DNA of 64,000 bases from RGIG1959 sp964564305 (GCA_964564305.1 CAZMAM010000001.1:1-64000); one strand, 5' to 3'. Shown: positions 24,822 through 33,465, counted from the stretch's first letter. Program-made: numbers and translations. The notes: generated from the letters alone by a model not told the origin.

Positions 24822-24897
24822 GCTACCGTGGCTCAGCAGGTAGAGCAGCTCACTCGTAATGAGCAGGTCGTCCGTTCGAATCGGATCGGTAGCTCCA
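24822..24897 (+). tRNA. tRNA-Thr (anticodon CGU)
   Basis: The acceptor arms GCTACCG and CGGTAGC pair perfectly. The D-arm is GCTC...GAGC, the anticodon arm GCTCA-CTCGTAA-TGAGC gives anticodon CGT (reads ACG), the T-loop is TTCGAAT, and the CCA end is encoded. It has its own promoter and terminator, so it is a single-gene transcript, with ychF just beyond. Confidence 0.95.
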
Positions 24898-24902
24898 TCG
24901 TC

Positions 24903-24946
24903 CGACCGCCGCAAATGCCGAACACGCTTTGCGGCGGTCGCTTTTC
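24903..24946 (+). terminator. Terminator after tRNA-Thr
   Basis: CGACCGCCGCAAA (24903-24915) pairs perfectly with TTTGCGGCGGTCG (24928-24940), followed by CTTTTCG. It starts five bases after the CCA end. Confidence 0.9.
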
Positions 24947-24976
24947 GAAAATCCACTGTTAAGGGGAGTATGTGCG

Positions 24977-26074
24977 ATGAAACTGGGCATTGTGGGATTG
25001 CCGAATGTGGGAAAATCCACCCTCTTCAACGCCATTACGGGCGCGGGCGCGCAAAGCGCCAATTACCCGTTTTGCACAATCGATCCGAATATCGGCGTGG
25101 TCGCGGTGCCGGACAAACGGCTGGACGCCCTCGCCGGTTTGTATCACCCGCAAAAAATCACCCCGGCGGTCATTGAATTCGTGGATATCGCGGGGCTCGT
25201 GAAAGGCGCATCCAAAGGAGAAGGCCTGGGGAATCAGTTTCTCGCCAACATCCGCGAAGTGGACGCCATTGTACACGTTGTTCGGTGCTTTGAAAACGAT
25301 GACGTCGTGCATGTGGAGGGAAAAGTCGACCCCGTAAGAGATATTGAAATTGTCAACCTGGAGCTTATCTTATCGGATATGGAGGTGCTTTCCCGCAAAA
25401 TCGAACGCACCCAAAAAGCATTAAAAGGCGACCGCGCGTTACAGGCTCCCTTAGAGGCGTACAAAAAAATCATGGCGGCGCTGGAATCGGGAAAGGCCGC
25501 GCGAACCGTTTCGCTCACGCGGGAGGAGGAGGCGGCGCTCTCGGACGTCTCATTGCTGACCAAAAAGCCGGTGATTTACGCGGCAAATTTGAACGAAGAA
25601 GATTTTGCCGGGGACGCCGGGGAAAAGAACGCCTATGTGGGGCAGGTGAAAGCCCTGGCAGAAGCGGAAGGCGCGGAGGTTTTGCCCATTTGCGCGCAAC
25701 TGGAAGCGGATATCGCGGAGCTTTCCGGTGAGGAAAAAGCGCTGTTCCTTTCGGATTTGGGCCTGCAGGAGGGCGGATTAAGCCGCCTTATCCGCAGCAG
25801 CTACCGCTTGCTGGGGCTGATTTCCTATCTCACGGCGGGGGCGCCGGAAGTAAGGGCGTGGACCATCAAACAGGGAACCAAAGCGCCTCAGGCAGCGGGA
25901 AAAATCCATTCCGATTTTGAACGCGGATTTATCCGCGCCGAAGTCATCGGCTTTGATCAATTGATGCAATGCGGCTCCATGGCCGCCGCCCGGGAAAAAG
26001 GACTGGTTCGCTCGGAAGGCAAGGAATATGTCATGCAAGACGGCGATGTGGTGCTGTTTCGGTTTAACGTGTAG
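24977..26074 (+). CDS. ychF: Redox-regulated ATPase/GTPase YchF (OLA1 family)
   Basis: The 365-residue protein has the P-loop GLPNVGKSTLFNAIT at residues 7-21, the switch region NYPFCTIDPNIG, DIAGLVKGASKGEGLGNQFL, a coiled-coil insert, and the C-terminal TGS-like domain with WTIKQGTKAPQAAGKIHSDF ERGFIRAEVIG. YchF proteins prefer ATP and associate with the ribosome; they influence oxidative stress tolerance and translation initiation. The start is ATG 24977, with GGGGAG eight bases upstream; the earlier ATG would extend into the tRNA terminator. Confidence 0.95.
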   Translation: MKLGIVGLPNVGKSTLFNAITGAGAQSANYPFCTIDPNIGVVAVPDKRLDALAGLYHPQKITPAVIEFVDIAGLVKGASKGEGLGNQFLANIREVDAIVHVVRCFENDDVVHVEGKVDPVRDIEIVNLELILSDMEVLSRKIERTQKALKGDRALQAPLEAYKKIMAALESGKAARTVSLTREEEAALSDVSLLTKKPVIYAANLNEEDFAGDAGEKNAYVGQVKALAEAEGAEVLPICAQLEADIAELSGEEKALFLSDLGLQEGGLSRLIRSSYRLLGLISYLTAGAPEVRAWTIKQGTKAPQAAGKIHSDFERGFIRAEVIGFDQLMQCGSMAAAREKGLVRSEGKEYVMQDGDVVLFRFNV

Positions 26075-26221
26075 TGTCAAAAGGACGCGCGGCCCATTAT
26101 CCACCAGGCAGCCCGCGCACAGGCCGAATATTACGCGGCAATCCCCCCGCGCAACAGCCATATGCGGTAAGACCGGTTTTCATTCAAATCATTCAAACAA
26201 AAAAACACACAGCCAAAAATG

Positions 26222-26248
26222 CCGCCCGGGTTTTGAAAACCCGGGCGG
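26222..26248. terminator. Bidirectional terminator between ychF and mrnC
   Basis: CCGCCCGGGTTTT and AAAACCCGGGCGG form a long perfect palindrome around 26235, with T-rich sequence beyond both arms. It serves the converging ychF and rplU-to-mrnC transcripts. Confidence 0.8.
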
Positions 26249-26671
26249 TTATTTCGACAAATCGGAATGTTTCGGTTTTGCAGCTTGCGGTTCCTCGCTT
26301 TGCAAAATCCGCAAAAACATCTCCCTTGCGCGGAAAATTCGGCCCGTCAGGTACCAGTACCCGAACAGCGTCTCCAAGGCTGTCGCGCTGTGGTAATCGG
26401 GATCGGAACGCGCGGTGTGCGCGTTCCTGCCCCGGCGGCAGACGGCCCGCTCCCGCTCGGTGAGCCAAGGCAGCAGCGTTTGCAAAGCCGCCGCCTGAGC
26501 CGGCGCGCTCACTTTCGCGACAGCCGCCTCATGCAGCGCGCGGGGCGGACGGTTGGCGGCGTTTGCCAGATGCTCCCGAACCAAGAGCTCATACACCGCG
26601 TCCCCGACAAACGCCAGCGTCAGCGGACTGAGCGAACGCGCGTCCACGGTTTCTCCCAATAACGATTCCAT
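26249..26671 (-). CDS. mrnC: Mini-ribonuclease III
   Basis: The 140-residue protein is an RNase III catalytic domain without the double-stranded-RNA-binding domain. It has the signature LAFVGDAVYELLVREHL and the second acidic cluster in YHSATALETLFGYWYLTG. It matures 23S rRNA ends in Firmicutes. I start at ATG 26671 behind AAAGGAG; a GTG ten codons earlier would overlap the obgE stop but has no better site. It is the last gene of rplU-prp-rpmA-obgE-mrnC. Confidence 0.9.
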   Translation of the reverse strand: MESLLGETVDARSLSPLTLAFVGDAVYELLVREHLANAANRPPRALHEAAVAKVSAPAQAAALQTLLPWLTERERAVCRRGRNAHTARSDPDYHSATALETLFGYWYLTGRIFRAREMFLRILQSEEPQAAKPKHSDLSK

Positions 26672-26697
26672 GTGTGCGATTCTCCTTTGCGCGGCGC

Positions 26698-27969
26698 TCA
26701 CCTGACATATTCAAAATCAAAACCGTACAGGCTCACCGTGTCGCCCTCGTGAATACCGGCTTCCTCCAACGCCCGGAGAATGCCGGACGACGCCAGCAAA
26801 CGCTGAAAATAGCGCAGGCTTTCCTCATCGTCGACGTCCACGGTACGTAAAACCGGCAGCAGCCAATCGGCCGTGACTTCATACGTATTTCCGCGCACCA
26901 AAACCTTCGGCACGCGATCGGATATTGGCGCGTCTTTGCCCGAAACCGCGGGCGGATCCGGCGCAAACGCCTTTACCGGAGGCAGAGCGCGCAATTTTTG
27001 CACACACGCGCGAACCAGTTCCCGCGTACCTTGGGCAATGGGCGCCATCAATTCCCAACAGGCGTACCCTTTGGCGGCCACGGCCGATTTAAACGCGGCA
27101 ATCTGCTCTTCGGTTGCCAAATCGCATTTGTTGGCGGCAACCAGCATGGGGAGTTTCGCCAATTCAGGGCTGAAAGCCTCCAATTCCGCCTGAATCACCT
27201 CGAAATCGCGCAGCGGATCTCTCCCTTCGCTGCCCGAGACGTCCACCACATGCACCAGCAGGCGGCAGCGCTGGATATGCCGCAAGAAATCGTGCCCGAG
27301 TCCGGTTCCGCCGGACGCGCCCTCGATAATGCCGGGAATATCCGCCATCACAAAAGATTCGTCCCCCTCGCGCACCACGCCCAAAACGGGAGAGAGCGTG
27401 GTGAAGGGATAATCGGCGACAACCGGTTTCGCTTCGCTGACCACCGAGAGCAAAGTGGATTTGCCCACATTCGGAAACCCAACCAGCCCGACATCCGCCA
27501 GCAATTTGAGTTCCAGCCGCACCCGAAGATGCTCACCGGGCAGCCCCGGCTTGGCAAACCGGGGCACCTGCCGGGTGGATGAGGCAAAATGCGCGTTTCC
27601 GTATCCGCCCCGGCCGCCGTGCGCCACGGTAAACGGTTCGTCCGCAGACATATCCGCAAGCAAACGCCCGGAGGCATCGTCGTAAACCAGGGTACCGCGC
27701 GGAACCGTCAGCGTCACCGATTCGCCCGATTTGCCGAAACACCGGCCGCCTTTGCCGTTTTCCCCGTTTTTCGCGGTAAATTTCCGCCGGTACCGGTAAG
27801 CGGACAACGTGGAAACGCCGCCGTCCACCTGAATAATCACATCGCCGCCGCGCCCGCCGTCGCCCCCGTCCGGCCCGCCGGACGCGACATATTTTTCCCG
27901 GTGAAAAGTGACCGCTCCGTCCCCGCCGCTGCCGGCGCAAACCTCAATGACGGCCGTATCGATAAACAA
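26698..27969 (-). CDS. obgE: GTPase Obg/CgtA
   Basis: The 423-residue GTPase has the glycine-rich Obg fold (1-158; GGPDGGDGGRGGDVI), a G domain with GFPNVGKSTLL, DIPGIIEGAS and NKCD, and a C-terminal OCT domain (about 345-423) as in Firmicutes. It acts in 50S ribosome assembly and the stringent response. The start is TTG 27969 with AAGGAG ten bases before it, giving the conserved MFIDTAVIEVCAGSGGDGA. It lies downstream of rpmA, separated by a repeat-derived hairpin. Confidence 0.95.
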   Translation of the reverse strand: MFIDTAVIEVCAGSGGDGAVTFHREKYVASGGPDGGDGGRGGDVIIQVDGGVSTLSAYRYRRKFTAKNGENGKGGRCFGKSGESVTLTVPRGTLVYDDASGRLLADMSADEPFTVAHGGRGGYGNAHFASSTRQVPRFAKPGLPGEHLRVRLELKLLADVGLVGFPNVGKSTLLSVVSEAKPVVADYPFTTLSPVLGVVREGDESFVMADIPGIIEGASGGTGLGHDFLRHIQRCRLLVHVVDVSGSEGRDPLRDFEVIQAELEAFSPELAKLPMLVAANKCDLATEEQIAAFKSAVAAKGYACWELMAPIAQGTRELVRACVQKLRALPPVKAFAPDPPAVSGKDAPISDRVPKVLVRGNTYEVTADWLLPVLRTVDVDDEESLRYFQRLLASSGILRALEEAGIHEGDTVSLYGFDFEYVR

Positions 27970-27993
27970 CGAAACCCAACTCCTTTTTACGAC

Positions 27994-28033
27994 AGCACCG
28001 CATAAAAACAGGCTTTCGCCTTTGCGCGGTGCT
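27994..28033 (-). repeat. Short inverted-repeat member of the dispersed family, between rpmA and obgE
   Basis: AGCACCGC and GCGGTGCT bound a 40-base stretch containing CATAAAAACAGGC, like the family ends (CACCGCATAAA). On the transcript it folds as a hairpin 25 bases before the obgE start, so it may lower or tune obgE expression. Confidence 0.5.
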
Positions 28034-28100
28034 TTTTGCAGCAAAGCCGGAAGGTTTTGAAAACCCTCCGGCCCGCAACAGCATATTTGCAAGCAGCGTA

Positions 28101-28379
28101 TTATTGAGGATACACGCTGACCTGTTTGCGATCTCTTCCCAAGCGCTCAAAGCGCACAATCCCGTCCGCTTTGGCAAAAAGGGTATCGTCGGAACCAATC
28201 CCCACATTGACGCCGGGATGAATGTGCGTTCCGCGCTGACGCACCAGAATATTCCCCGCCGGGACAAACTGACCGTCCGCACGCTTCACGCCAAGGCGCT
28301 TCGATTCGGAATCCCGGCCGTTTTTCGTGGATCCCGTTCCTTTTTTGTGCGCAAATAATTGTAATTGAATTTTCAGCAT
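28101..28379 (-). CDS. rpmA: 50S ribosomal protein L27 with cleavable N-terminus
   Basis: The 92-residue protein is L27 ([20 protein letters not shown]). It begins [10 protein letters not shown] before HKKG, the extra N-terminal peptide found in Firmicutes, Fusobacteria and relatives. The LQLFA|HKKG site is cut by the Prp protease, whose gene lies directly upstream. Cleavage is essential in Staphylococcus because the extension would enter the peptidyl-transferase centre. Confidence 0.97.
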   Translation of the reverse strand: MLKIQLQLFAHKKGTGSTKNGRDSESKRLGVKRADGQFVPAGNILVRQRGTHIHPGVNVGIGSDDTLFAKADGIVRFERLGRDRKQVSVYPQ

Positions 28380-28458
28380 AATTTTGTTCCTTTCTTTTGA
28401 CGGTGAATGCAGAGGGGATTCCCCTCGATGAACCGATACACAAAGCTTACAGACAAGT

Positions 28459-28785
28459 TTACGGCCGCAACACGGTTTGCGTTTTGATTCGGCGGGGGTA
28501 CGATTTTTGAAGCGACAGGCAATGCAGCCGCAAACCCCCGATGAGTTCCGAATGCTCTTTCGCGTCTTCGCGGGAAAATTCCGCCGTGAGATTGCCGCTT
28601 GATTCCCGAAGCGTTAAAGGGGTTAACCCCGCAATCTCGGTAAGCGCGTTCACCGTGAGATACACCGCGCTGCTCACCGCGCAGCAAAGCAGCGAAATGC
28701 CGTTTTTACCGACTTTGTCGTGCCCGCGGACGGTAAACCCTGTCAGTACGCCGCCCTGTTCGTAAAACAGGCATTCAATCATCAT
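28459..28785 (-). CDS. prp: Ribosomal-processing cysteine protease Prp
   Basis: The 108-residue protein has the Prp catalytic pair: His in [10 protein letters not shown] and Cys in [18 protein letters not shown]. It removes the L27 N-terminal peptide. Its ATG directly follows the rplU TAA (TAAATG). A doublet of cysteines at the active site leaves a slight doubt over which is the nucleophile; by alignment spacing it should be the one before AVS. Confidence 0.92.
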   Translation of the reverse strand: MMIECLFYEQGGVLTGFTVRGHDKVGKNGISLLCCAVSSAVYLTVNALTEIAGLTPLTLRESSGNLTAEFSREDAKEHSELIGGLRLHCLSLQKSYPRRIKTQTVLRP

Positions 28786-29097
28786 TTACGCGTGAATGGC
28801 TTCAATCTGAACTTTGGTGTACGGCTGACGGTGCCCTATTTTGCGCTGCTTGCCCTTTTTCGGTTTGTAAGTCCAGACTGTGATTTTTTTGCCTTTTCCG
28901 TTTTTGAGCACTTTGGCTTCGACCGTCGCGCCTTCCACATACGGGGCGCCGGAATGAAACGCTTCGTCATCGTGCAAAGCGACGACCTTGTCGAAAATAA
29001 CCGATTCTCCTTCTTCCTTCGGAAGCCTTTCGATAAACAGCACATCGCCGCTGCTTACTTTATATTGCTTCCCTCCGGTTTCCACAATGGCGTACAT
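28786..29097 (-). CDS. rplU: 50S ribosomal protein L21
   Basis: The 103-residue protein begins [18 protein letters not shown] and ends with the RNA-binding [19 protein letters not shown]. It is the first gene of rplU-prp-rpmA-obgE-mrnC, behind a good promoter and a structured leader. Confidence 0.97.
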   Translation of the reverse strand: MYAIVETGGKQYKVSSGDVLFIERLPKEEGESVIFDKVVALHDDEAFHSGAPYVEGATVEAKVLKNGKGKKITVWTYKPKKGKQRKIGHRQPYTKVQIEAIHA

Positions 29098-29210
29098 AAA
29101 CCTTCCTGCCTTATACTTTCAGTCTCGCTAAAAAGGGCGGGGATTTTGCCCGCTTGAGGCCCGTTTTATGCGGCAACGGGTATCATACCATACTTTTTTT
29201 GCGGTGTCAA
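29098..29210 (-). promoter_or_regulatory. rplU promoter and L21 leader
   Basis: TTGACA (29205-29210) and TATGAT (29182-29187), 17 bases apart, drive a leader of about 80 bases. The leader can form CCCGT/ACGGG and then GCGGG-CAAAATC-CCCGC followed by five Ts, which looks like an attenuator. Firmicutes have a known L21 leader family that is thought to bind the protein; I infer this is a member by position, without a covariance match. Confidence 0.65.
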
Positions 29211-29289
29211 ATGCTTTTTGGGCAACGGTACCGTCCCCCGGTCACCGATATTTTGCCGCCTTTGGCTGTACGAAAAAAAAGAAAAGGTT

Positions 29290-30519
29290 TTAAAATTTCT
29301 TTTTAGACCGGAGAAAATCCATGAGATTGACATGCAAAATCCCGTTTCTATGCTGCAGCAGGTAATCTGTTGTCAAGAGATATTTGGGATAATTATCCTT
29401 AACCGTTTCCAGCGGGCGGTACTCTCTGTCTTCCGTTTCGCGGCTCTGCGCAACGGTGTACGCCACTTGAACATAAGCATAATTCATGGCGGCGTCGCGC
29501 AAAATAAAATCGCACTCAAATTTCCCGAATCTTCCGAAACTGACCGAATAATCCAGAGATTTCGCATAGAGAAACACAATATTTTCCAAGACAGGGCCGT
29601 AGTTGATGCGGTTGTCGGTATTCTCCGCGTAGTAAAAGGAGAGATCGGAAAGGTAGTATTTCCTTTCGCCGGAAAGCGCTTTTTTGGATTTCATATCAAA
29701 CCGGGGGCATTCATACAGAATTTTGGCGTCGAGAAGCGCTTTGACATACCGGGCCACGGTCTCCCGAGTTATGTTGATGCCCTGTTTTTTCAGTTCCTCA
29801 CAGAGCGAGTTCAAGCTGAACAGAGAGCCGAAATTCCCGATGATAAAATGCCTGACGGACTCAAAGGTCTCCTTGTCGCGAATTTTGACCCTGCGGCGAA
29901 TATCCTTTTCAAAAATCTCCTGAATCACACCCTGTACATAACGGCGCTTATCCGAAAGAGAATCAAAAAAGACCGTGCGCGGAAAACCGCCTTCCAAAAT
30001 ATAATTGACGAGTTCCGCCGATGCATTCGCATCGACCGGCTTTCCGTAAAAGCTTTTCATTTCCTCATATTCCTCAAAGCTGAGGGGAAATAATTCAAAC
30101 GCAATATACCGGCCGGTCAGCTTTGTGGTAATCTCTCCGCTTAACAGATAGGAATTGGAATCCGTAATAAAAATGGACCAGCCGCCATCTGTCCGAAAGC
30201 CGTTCAGAACCGCCTCAAATCCTTTGACATTCTGCACCTCATCAATAAACAGATATTTCAATCCTTCAGCCGTTTCCCTGTTCAGAATCAATGCTTCCAG
30301 TGCGTCCGGTTTTGTAACATTCCGATATTCGCGCCGGTCTAAATCCAAATAAACAATATTTTCCTCCGAAACGCCCTTTTGCCTCAGTTCGTCCGCAATC
30401 ATGTGCATAAGGCTGGATTTTCCGCACCGTCTCACGCCGGTAATCACCTTAATCAAGTCATCGGTCTCGTAAAACCCCCGAATTTTCCGCAAATAATTTT
30501 CCCGGATATACAAATTCAT
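29290..30519 (-). CDS. AAA ATPase with DUF4143 (AAA_14 type)
   Basis: The 409-residue protein has a P-loop GVRRCGKSSLMHMIADEL, Walker B YLFIDEVQNV, the sensor segment IFITDSNSYLLSGEIT, and a C-terminal DUF4143 winged-helix plus nuclease-like part (FECDFILRD...YAYVQVAYTV). This large family is widespread and variable between strains. Roles in DNA transactions, toxin-like or defence functions have been suggested, but none is established. ATG 30519 has GGAGGG eight bases upstream. It is monocistronic and preceded by a perfect inverted repeat. I note TDSNSYLLSG where homologues usually read TGSNAxLLSG. Confidence 0.85.
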   Translation of the reverse strand: MNLYIRENYLRKIRGFYETDDLIKVITGVRRCGKSSLMHMIADELRQKGVSEENIVYLDLDRREYRNVTKPDALEALILNRETAEGLKYLFIDEVQNVKGFEAVLNGFRTDGGWSIFITDSNSYLLSGEITTKLTGRYIAFELFPLSFEEYEEMKSFYGKPVDANASAELVNYILEGGFPRTVFFDSLSDKRRYVQGVIQEIFEKDIRRRVKIRDKETFESVRHFIIGNFGSLFSLNSLCEELKKQGINITRETVARYVKALLDAKILYECPRFDMKSKKALSGERKYYLSDLSFYYAENTDNRINYGPVLENIVFLYAKSLDYSVSFGRFGKFECDFILRDAAMNYAYVQVAYTVAQSRETEDREYRPLETVKDNYPKYLLTTDYLLQHRNGILHVNLMDFLRSKKKF

Positions 30520-30579
30520 GCCCGCGTCCCTCCTCACGTTCGCCAAGAATAATATACCGTATTCCCGCCAAAATATCAA

Positions 30580-30626
30580 GTTAACGCTGCAGATTTTGAA
30601 AAAAATGCAAAATCTGCAGCGTTAAC
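30580..30626. repeat. Perfect 19-bp inverted repeat upstream of the AAA ATPase
   Basis: GTTAACGCTGCAGATTTTG (30580-30598) and its exact complement (30608-30626) flank nine A-rich bases. TTTTTT follows on the plus strand. It lies 60 bases before the ATPase start codon. It could be an operator, a terminator for transcripts from the right, or a leader hairpin of the ATPase mRNA. Perfect arms this long suggest active maintenance or recent origin. Confidence 0.8.
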
Positions 30627-30743
30627 GCGCTTTTTTGGTATTTCATGTTTTCTTGCGTGAAAGGAAACGAAAATCATAAACCCCGCTTACGGAGCGCGAA
30701 CAAAAGAAATCCGCCGCGGGCGAAAGCGGCTGCAGCCAAACAC

Positions 30744-30948
30744 TCACCGGGGAGAAATGCCCGGGGCAATCACCGTCTTGCCGTCTTTATCCAGCAAAGG
30801 CGTCAATCCGCCGCCAAAGCGGCTTTGGGCTTTGGTAAAACAGATATTGCACGCCCGTTTCTCTATCCGCCAAAATTTCGACTACGTCCAGCGTAGCGCC
30901 GATATGCTTTTGCCTATACACCGTTTCGAACCGGTCCGCCTGCTTCAA
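30744..30948 (-). pseudogene. DUF6440-like small protein, frameshifted
   Basis: From TTG 30948 (GGAGGG upstream) the frame reads KQADRFETVYRQKH and then ILADRETGVQYLFYQS. The expected continuation GGGLTPLLDKDGKTVIAPG appears in a different frame and ends at TGA 30744. The combined protein matches the short DUF6440 pattern of Clostridia (RFE...D.ETGVQYLF..SG..GGLTPLLD.DGKPV). One frameshift near 30820 separates the halves. It could be a real lesion or a sequencing error. Confidence 0.6.
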
Positions 30949-31029
30949 AGCAAAATCCCTCCGCATTATGAAAATCTCAAAGCCGCACCGCCAAAAGCGG
31001 AACAAGCGGCCTTTCACCTGCGCGATGTC

Positions 31030-31725
31030 TTATGATGATTGTTTTGAATCGCTCTTTTTGTTTGAAACGCTCTTTTCGGGAACCGGAGCATTTTTTGCGG
31101 GAGAGGGCGCCGCTTTTTTGGGAAAGAACGGGAGAAACGTAACCGCCGTCACCGCAAGGGTAAAGGCAAAATACAGCCAGCGCCCAAGGCGCCAATCGGT
31201 TAAAATATCGAACGCGCGCAAAACCGCGCTGTTGTCAAAAGCGTACAGCGTAAAATAGAGCACAATGGCGGTATTGGCCAACGCAAGGCACCGAAGAATC
31301 ACGCGATCCGCCCTTTGGCCGTGCGCGGAGGCGGCGACGGCGACCGGAATGAGAAATACGAGAAGCATCTGCCCGTACATGAGCACCAACGCGGCGTATT
31401 GCGCCATGGTATACCCCAAATCGTTGCCCGCGCCCTCGGGGGAGGCCATGGTTTGCGCCACGGAAAGCACACCCAGCAGGAGCAAACCCGCCGCGGCAAT
31501 GAGCGGCAATATTCTCGCCGCCAGCCGAAGCGCGCGCACCTCTTCCCAAACCGTCGCGGCAAGCACCGTAAGCACCAATGCCACGGTGCCCAACACCGCC
31601 AGCAGCATCGGGCGGGCATACGCGGAAATGTGAATGCCCACCGCCAAAAGCAACTGAATCACCGAAGCGATAAGCAAAATGAGGATAAAAGGCTTTTTGA
31701 GGTCCGCGCCCTTATACCCGGCCAT
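31030..31725 (-). CDS. Multipass membrane protein of unknown function
   Basis: The 231-residue protein has six likely membrane helices (about 11-32, 37-58, 72-92, 105-133, 142-165, 178-200) and a Ser/Lys/Pro-rich cytosolic tail ending KKSDSKQSS. I do not recognise a family. It is monocistronic and lies between the DUF6440-like pseudogene and a surface protein gene. Confidence 0.65.
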   Translation of the reverse strand: MAGYKGADLKKPFILILLIASVIQLLLAVGIHISAYARPMLLAVLGTVALVLTVLAATVWEEVRALRLAARILPLIAAAGLLLLGVLSVAQTMASPEGAGNDLGYTMAQYAALVLMYGQMLLVFLIPVAVAASAHGQRADRVILRCLALANTAIVLYFTLYAFDNSAVLRAFDILTDWRLGRWLYFAFTLAVTAVTFLPFFPKKAAPSPAKNAPVPEKSVSNKKSDSKQSS

Positions 31726-31915
31726 GTTCGGCCCCCCTCCCTATGCACCCGCGCTTTTTTGCGCAACCACGCGGGATACACCCGCGAAAAATCAGGGCAG
31801 CACAGCACAACGACCGGCCCTTTTTGCGCGTCATTCCGCCCGCCCCCCCCGGAAAAAGGCCAGCAAAACAAAACAAAGCAAGAAACGGTATATTTAAGAA
31901 ACGAAATCGCACAAA
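31726..31915. other. Gene-free stretch with a weak repeat trace
   Basis: I see no coding sequence. GGGCAGCACAGCACAACGACCGGCC near 31797 is a diverged trace of the dispersed repeat's left end. Confidence 0.4.
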
Positions 31916-31947
31916 AGCCCGCCCGCGGGCGCTGCCGTGGGCGGGCT
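31916..31947 (-). terminator. Terminator of the surface protein gene 32002-32844
   Basis: AGCCCGCCC and GGGCGGGCT pair over a 14-base loop, followed on the minus strand by TTTTGTG. It is about 55 bases after the stop. Confidence 0.7.
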
Positions 31948-32001
31948 GATGTTACCGAAATGTTCCCGGCGCCCCAAAAAGGGCTTGAGGTTTGCGGGAG
32001 C

Positions 32002-32844
32002 TTATTTGCTCTTGGCTTTCTTTGACGCAACCGCGCTGACCGTCACAACGGCAACCGCCAACGCCGCCACAACCGAGAACAGAACCACGTTGCTCTCGTC
32101 GCCGGTCTGAGCGGAACCGCCGCCGACATTGCTGCCGTCGGCCGCTTTGGTGGTTGTGGTGGGCGCTTGGGTATCGCCGCCGGCAACAGGAGTATATTGC
32201 ACGTAATCTTTGCCGTCATCGCCCGTAGTATGAGTGGCTTCTTTGTTTGGAACAAGGGAAAGATTGTTGACCGTAATGGTACCGGCCTCTCTGCCTTCAA
32301 TATAAATTGCCGTAATTTCGGACTTTGTAAAAGATCCTCCAGCATTCTCATTCTGCCATTTGTAATAACCCCACGCATTAATGGCTACCTGATAATCTCC
32401 GGCAGGCAGAAAATAATCCTGAACATCATCGACAGTTAATGCCTGTCCGTCTTTATAAAAGAGGTCAAACCATTCAGCACCCGCAGCAAGCCATTTGTCA
32501 TTGATGTTATCGCGAATTGTGAACCGAAACGGTACTGTAGCTTGGATATCCAACATACAATACAAATCTATATCGCCGTTATTTTCAACCTTCACCGGGA
32601 TACCCGCACCATAGCAAACATCCGAATCCGGATTTTCTATACCTTCCCAAGGTTTCTTGACCGTTATAACCAGTTTGCTACCATCCATTGCAACTTCCGA
32701 GCCATCAATATCATTAGCGTAAATGGTGGACTCGGAAACACCCTGAGCCAGTAAATTCGTTGTTTCCGCCGAAACAGAGAGCGCACCCGTCGCAAAGCAC
32801 ACCACCAAGGCGACCGCGAGAATGACGCTTAATACCTTTTTCAT
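32002..32844 (-). CDS. Secreted beta-rich surface protein with sorting-like tail
   Basis: The 280-residue protein has a signal peptide (1-26, SVSA), a beta-rich body with many aromatic residues (AEWFDLFYKDG, INAWGYYKW) and a Thr/Gly linker (about 205-240). It ends in AQTGDESN, a hydrophobic helix and KKAKSK. The tail closely matches that of the cohesin protein at 19753 (PQTGVEDN). The body could be a carbohydrate-binding beta-sandwich, judging by the spaced tryptophans and tyrosines, but I recognise no named family. ATG 32844 has AAGGAGG. It is likely attached to the wall by the same machinery as the cohesin protein. Confidence 0.75.
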   Translation of the reverse strand: MKKVLSVILAVALVVCFATGALSVSAETTNLLAQGVSESTIYANDIDGSEVAMDGSKLVITVKKPWEGIENPDSDVCYGAGIPVKVENNGDIDLYCMLDIQATVPFRFTIRDNINDKWLAAGAEWFDLFYKDGQALTVDDVQDYFLPAGDYQVAINAWGYYKWQNENAGGSFTKSEITAIYIEGREAGTITVNNLSLVPNKEATHTTGDDGKDYVQYTPVAGGDTQAPTTTTKAADGSNVGGGSAQTGDESNVVLFSVVAALAVAVVTVSAVASKKAKSK

Positions 32845-32988
32845 TGATCTTTCCTCCTTTTTATTTCGCTTAAAAGCCTTTTTATTTTACCGCTCACGCG
32901 GATAAAATACAACCCTTTCACGGGAAATGGCAGTTTTACACAAGAAAAACCGCATATACACGCAAATTTTGCCGGATTCCCCGGTCAT

Positions 32989-33465
32989 TTACCGCGGCAA
33001 GCCAATCTCCCGCATCACCGCCTCTTCGTGTTCGCGCATCCGCATGGCGGCAATGCCGCCTTTTTCGTGGTCGTAACCCAAAAGATGCAGCATGGAATGC
33101 ACCACCAAATAGCACATTTCCCGCTCAAAGCTGTGATCGTACTGTTTGGCCTGAATCGCCGCCTGCTGCGCGGACACCACAATATCCCCCAGCATATAGG
33201 CGCCGGTATCCGGATCCTTATCGTACACGCCGTTGTCGCCCAGCGGGAAAGAAAGGACATCCGTCACTTTGTCTATGTGCCGGTGCTCGCGGTTAATTTC
33301 GCGAATCTGCCCGTTATCCACCACGGTGATATCCACCTGCGCGGGGGAACCGAAATGCTCCTGTTCCAGCGCGGCGTGGCAGCACCGGCGAAGCAGCATA
33401 CGCATCCCCGTAGGCAGTTTGACCGCCTTTTGATTATCCGTGATGACTACTTTGACCTTTGACAT
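32989..33465 (-). CDS. ybeY: Endoribonuclease YbeY (16S rRNA maturation)
   Basis: The 158-residue zinc enzyme has the three-histidine motif HSMLHLLGYDH near residue 125-135 and DVLSFPLGD. It matures the 3' end of 16S rRNA and takes part in ribosome quality control. ATG 33465 overlaps the phoH end by about 30 bases, so it is translationally linked. Confidence 0.95.
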   Translation of the reverse strand: MSKVKVVITDNQKAVKLPTGMRMLLRRCCHAALEQEHFGSPAQVDITVVDNGQIREINREHRHIDKVTDVLSFPLGDNGVYDKDPDTGAYMLGDIVVSAQQAAIQAKQYDHSFEREMCYLVVHSMLHLLGYDHEKGGIAAMRMREHEEAVMREIGLPR

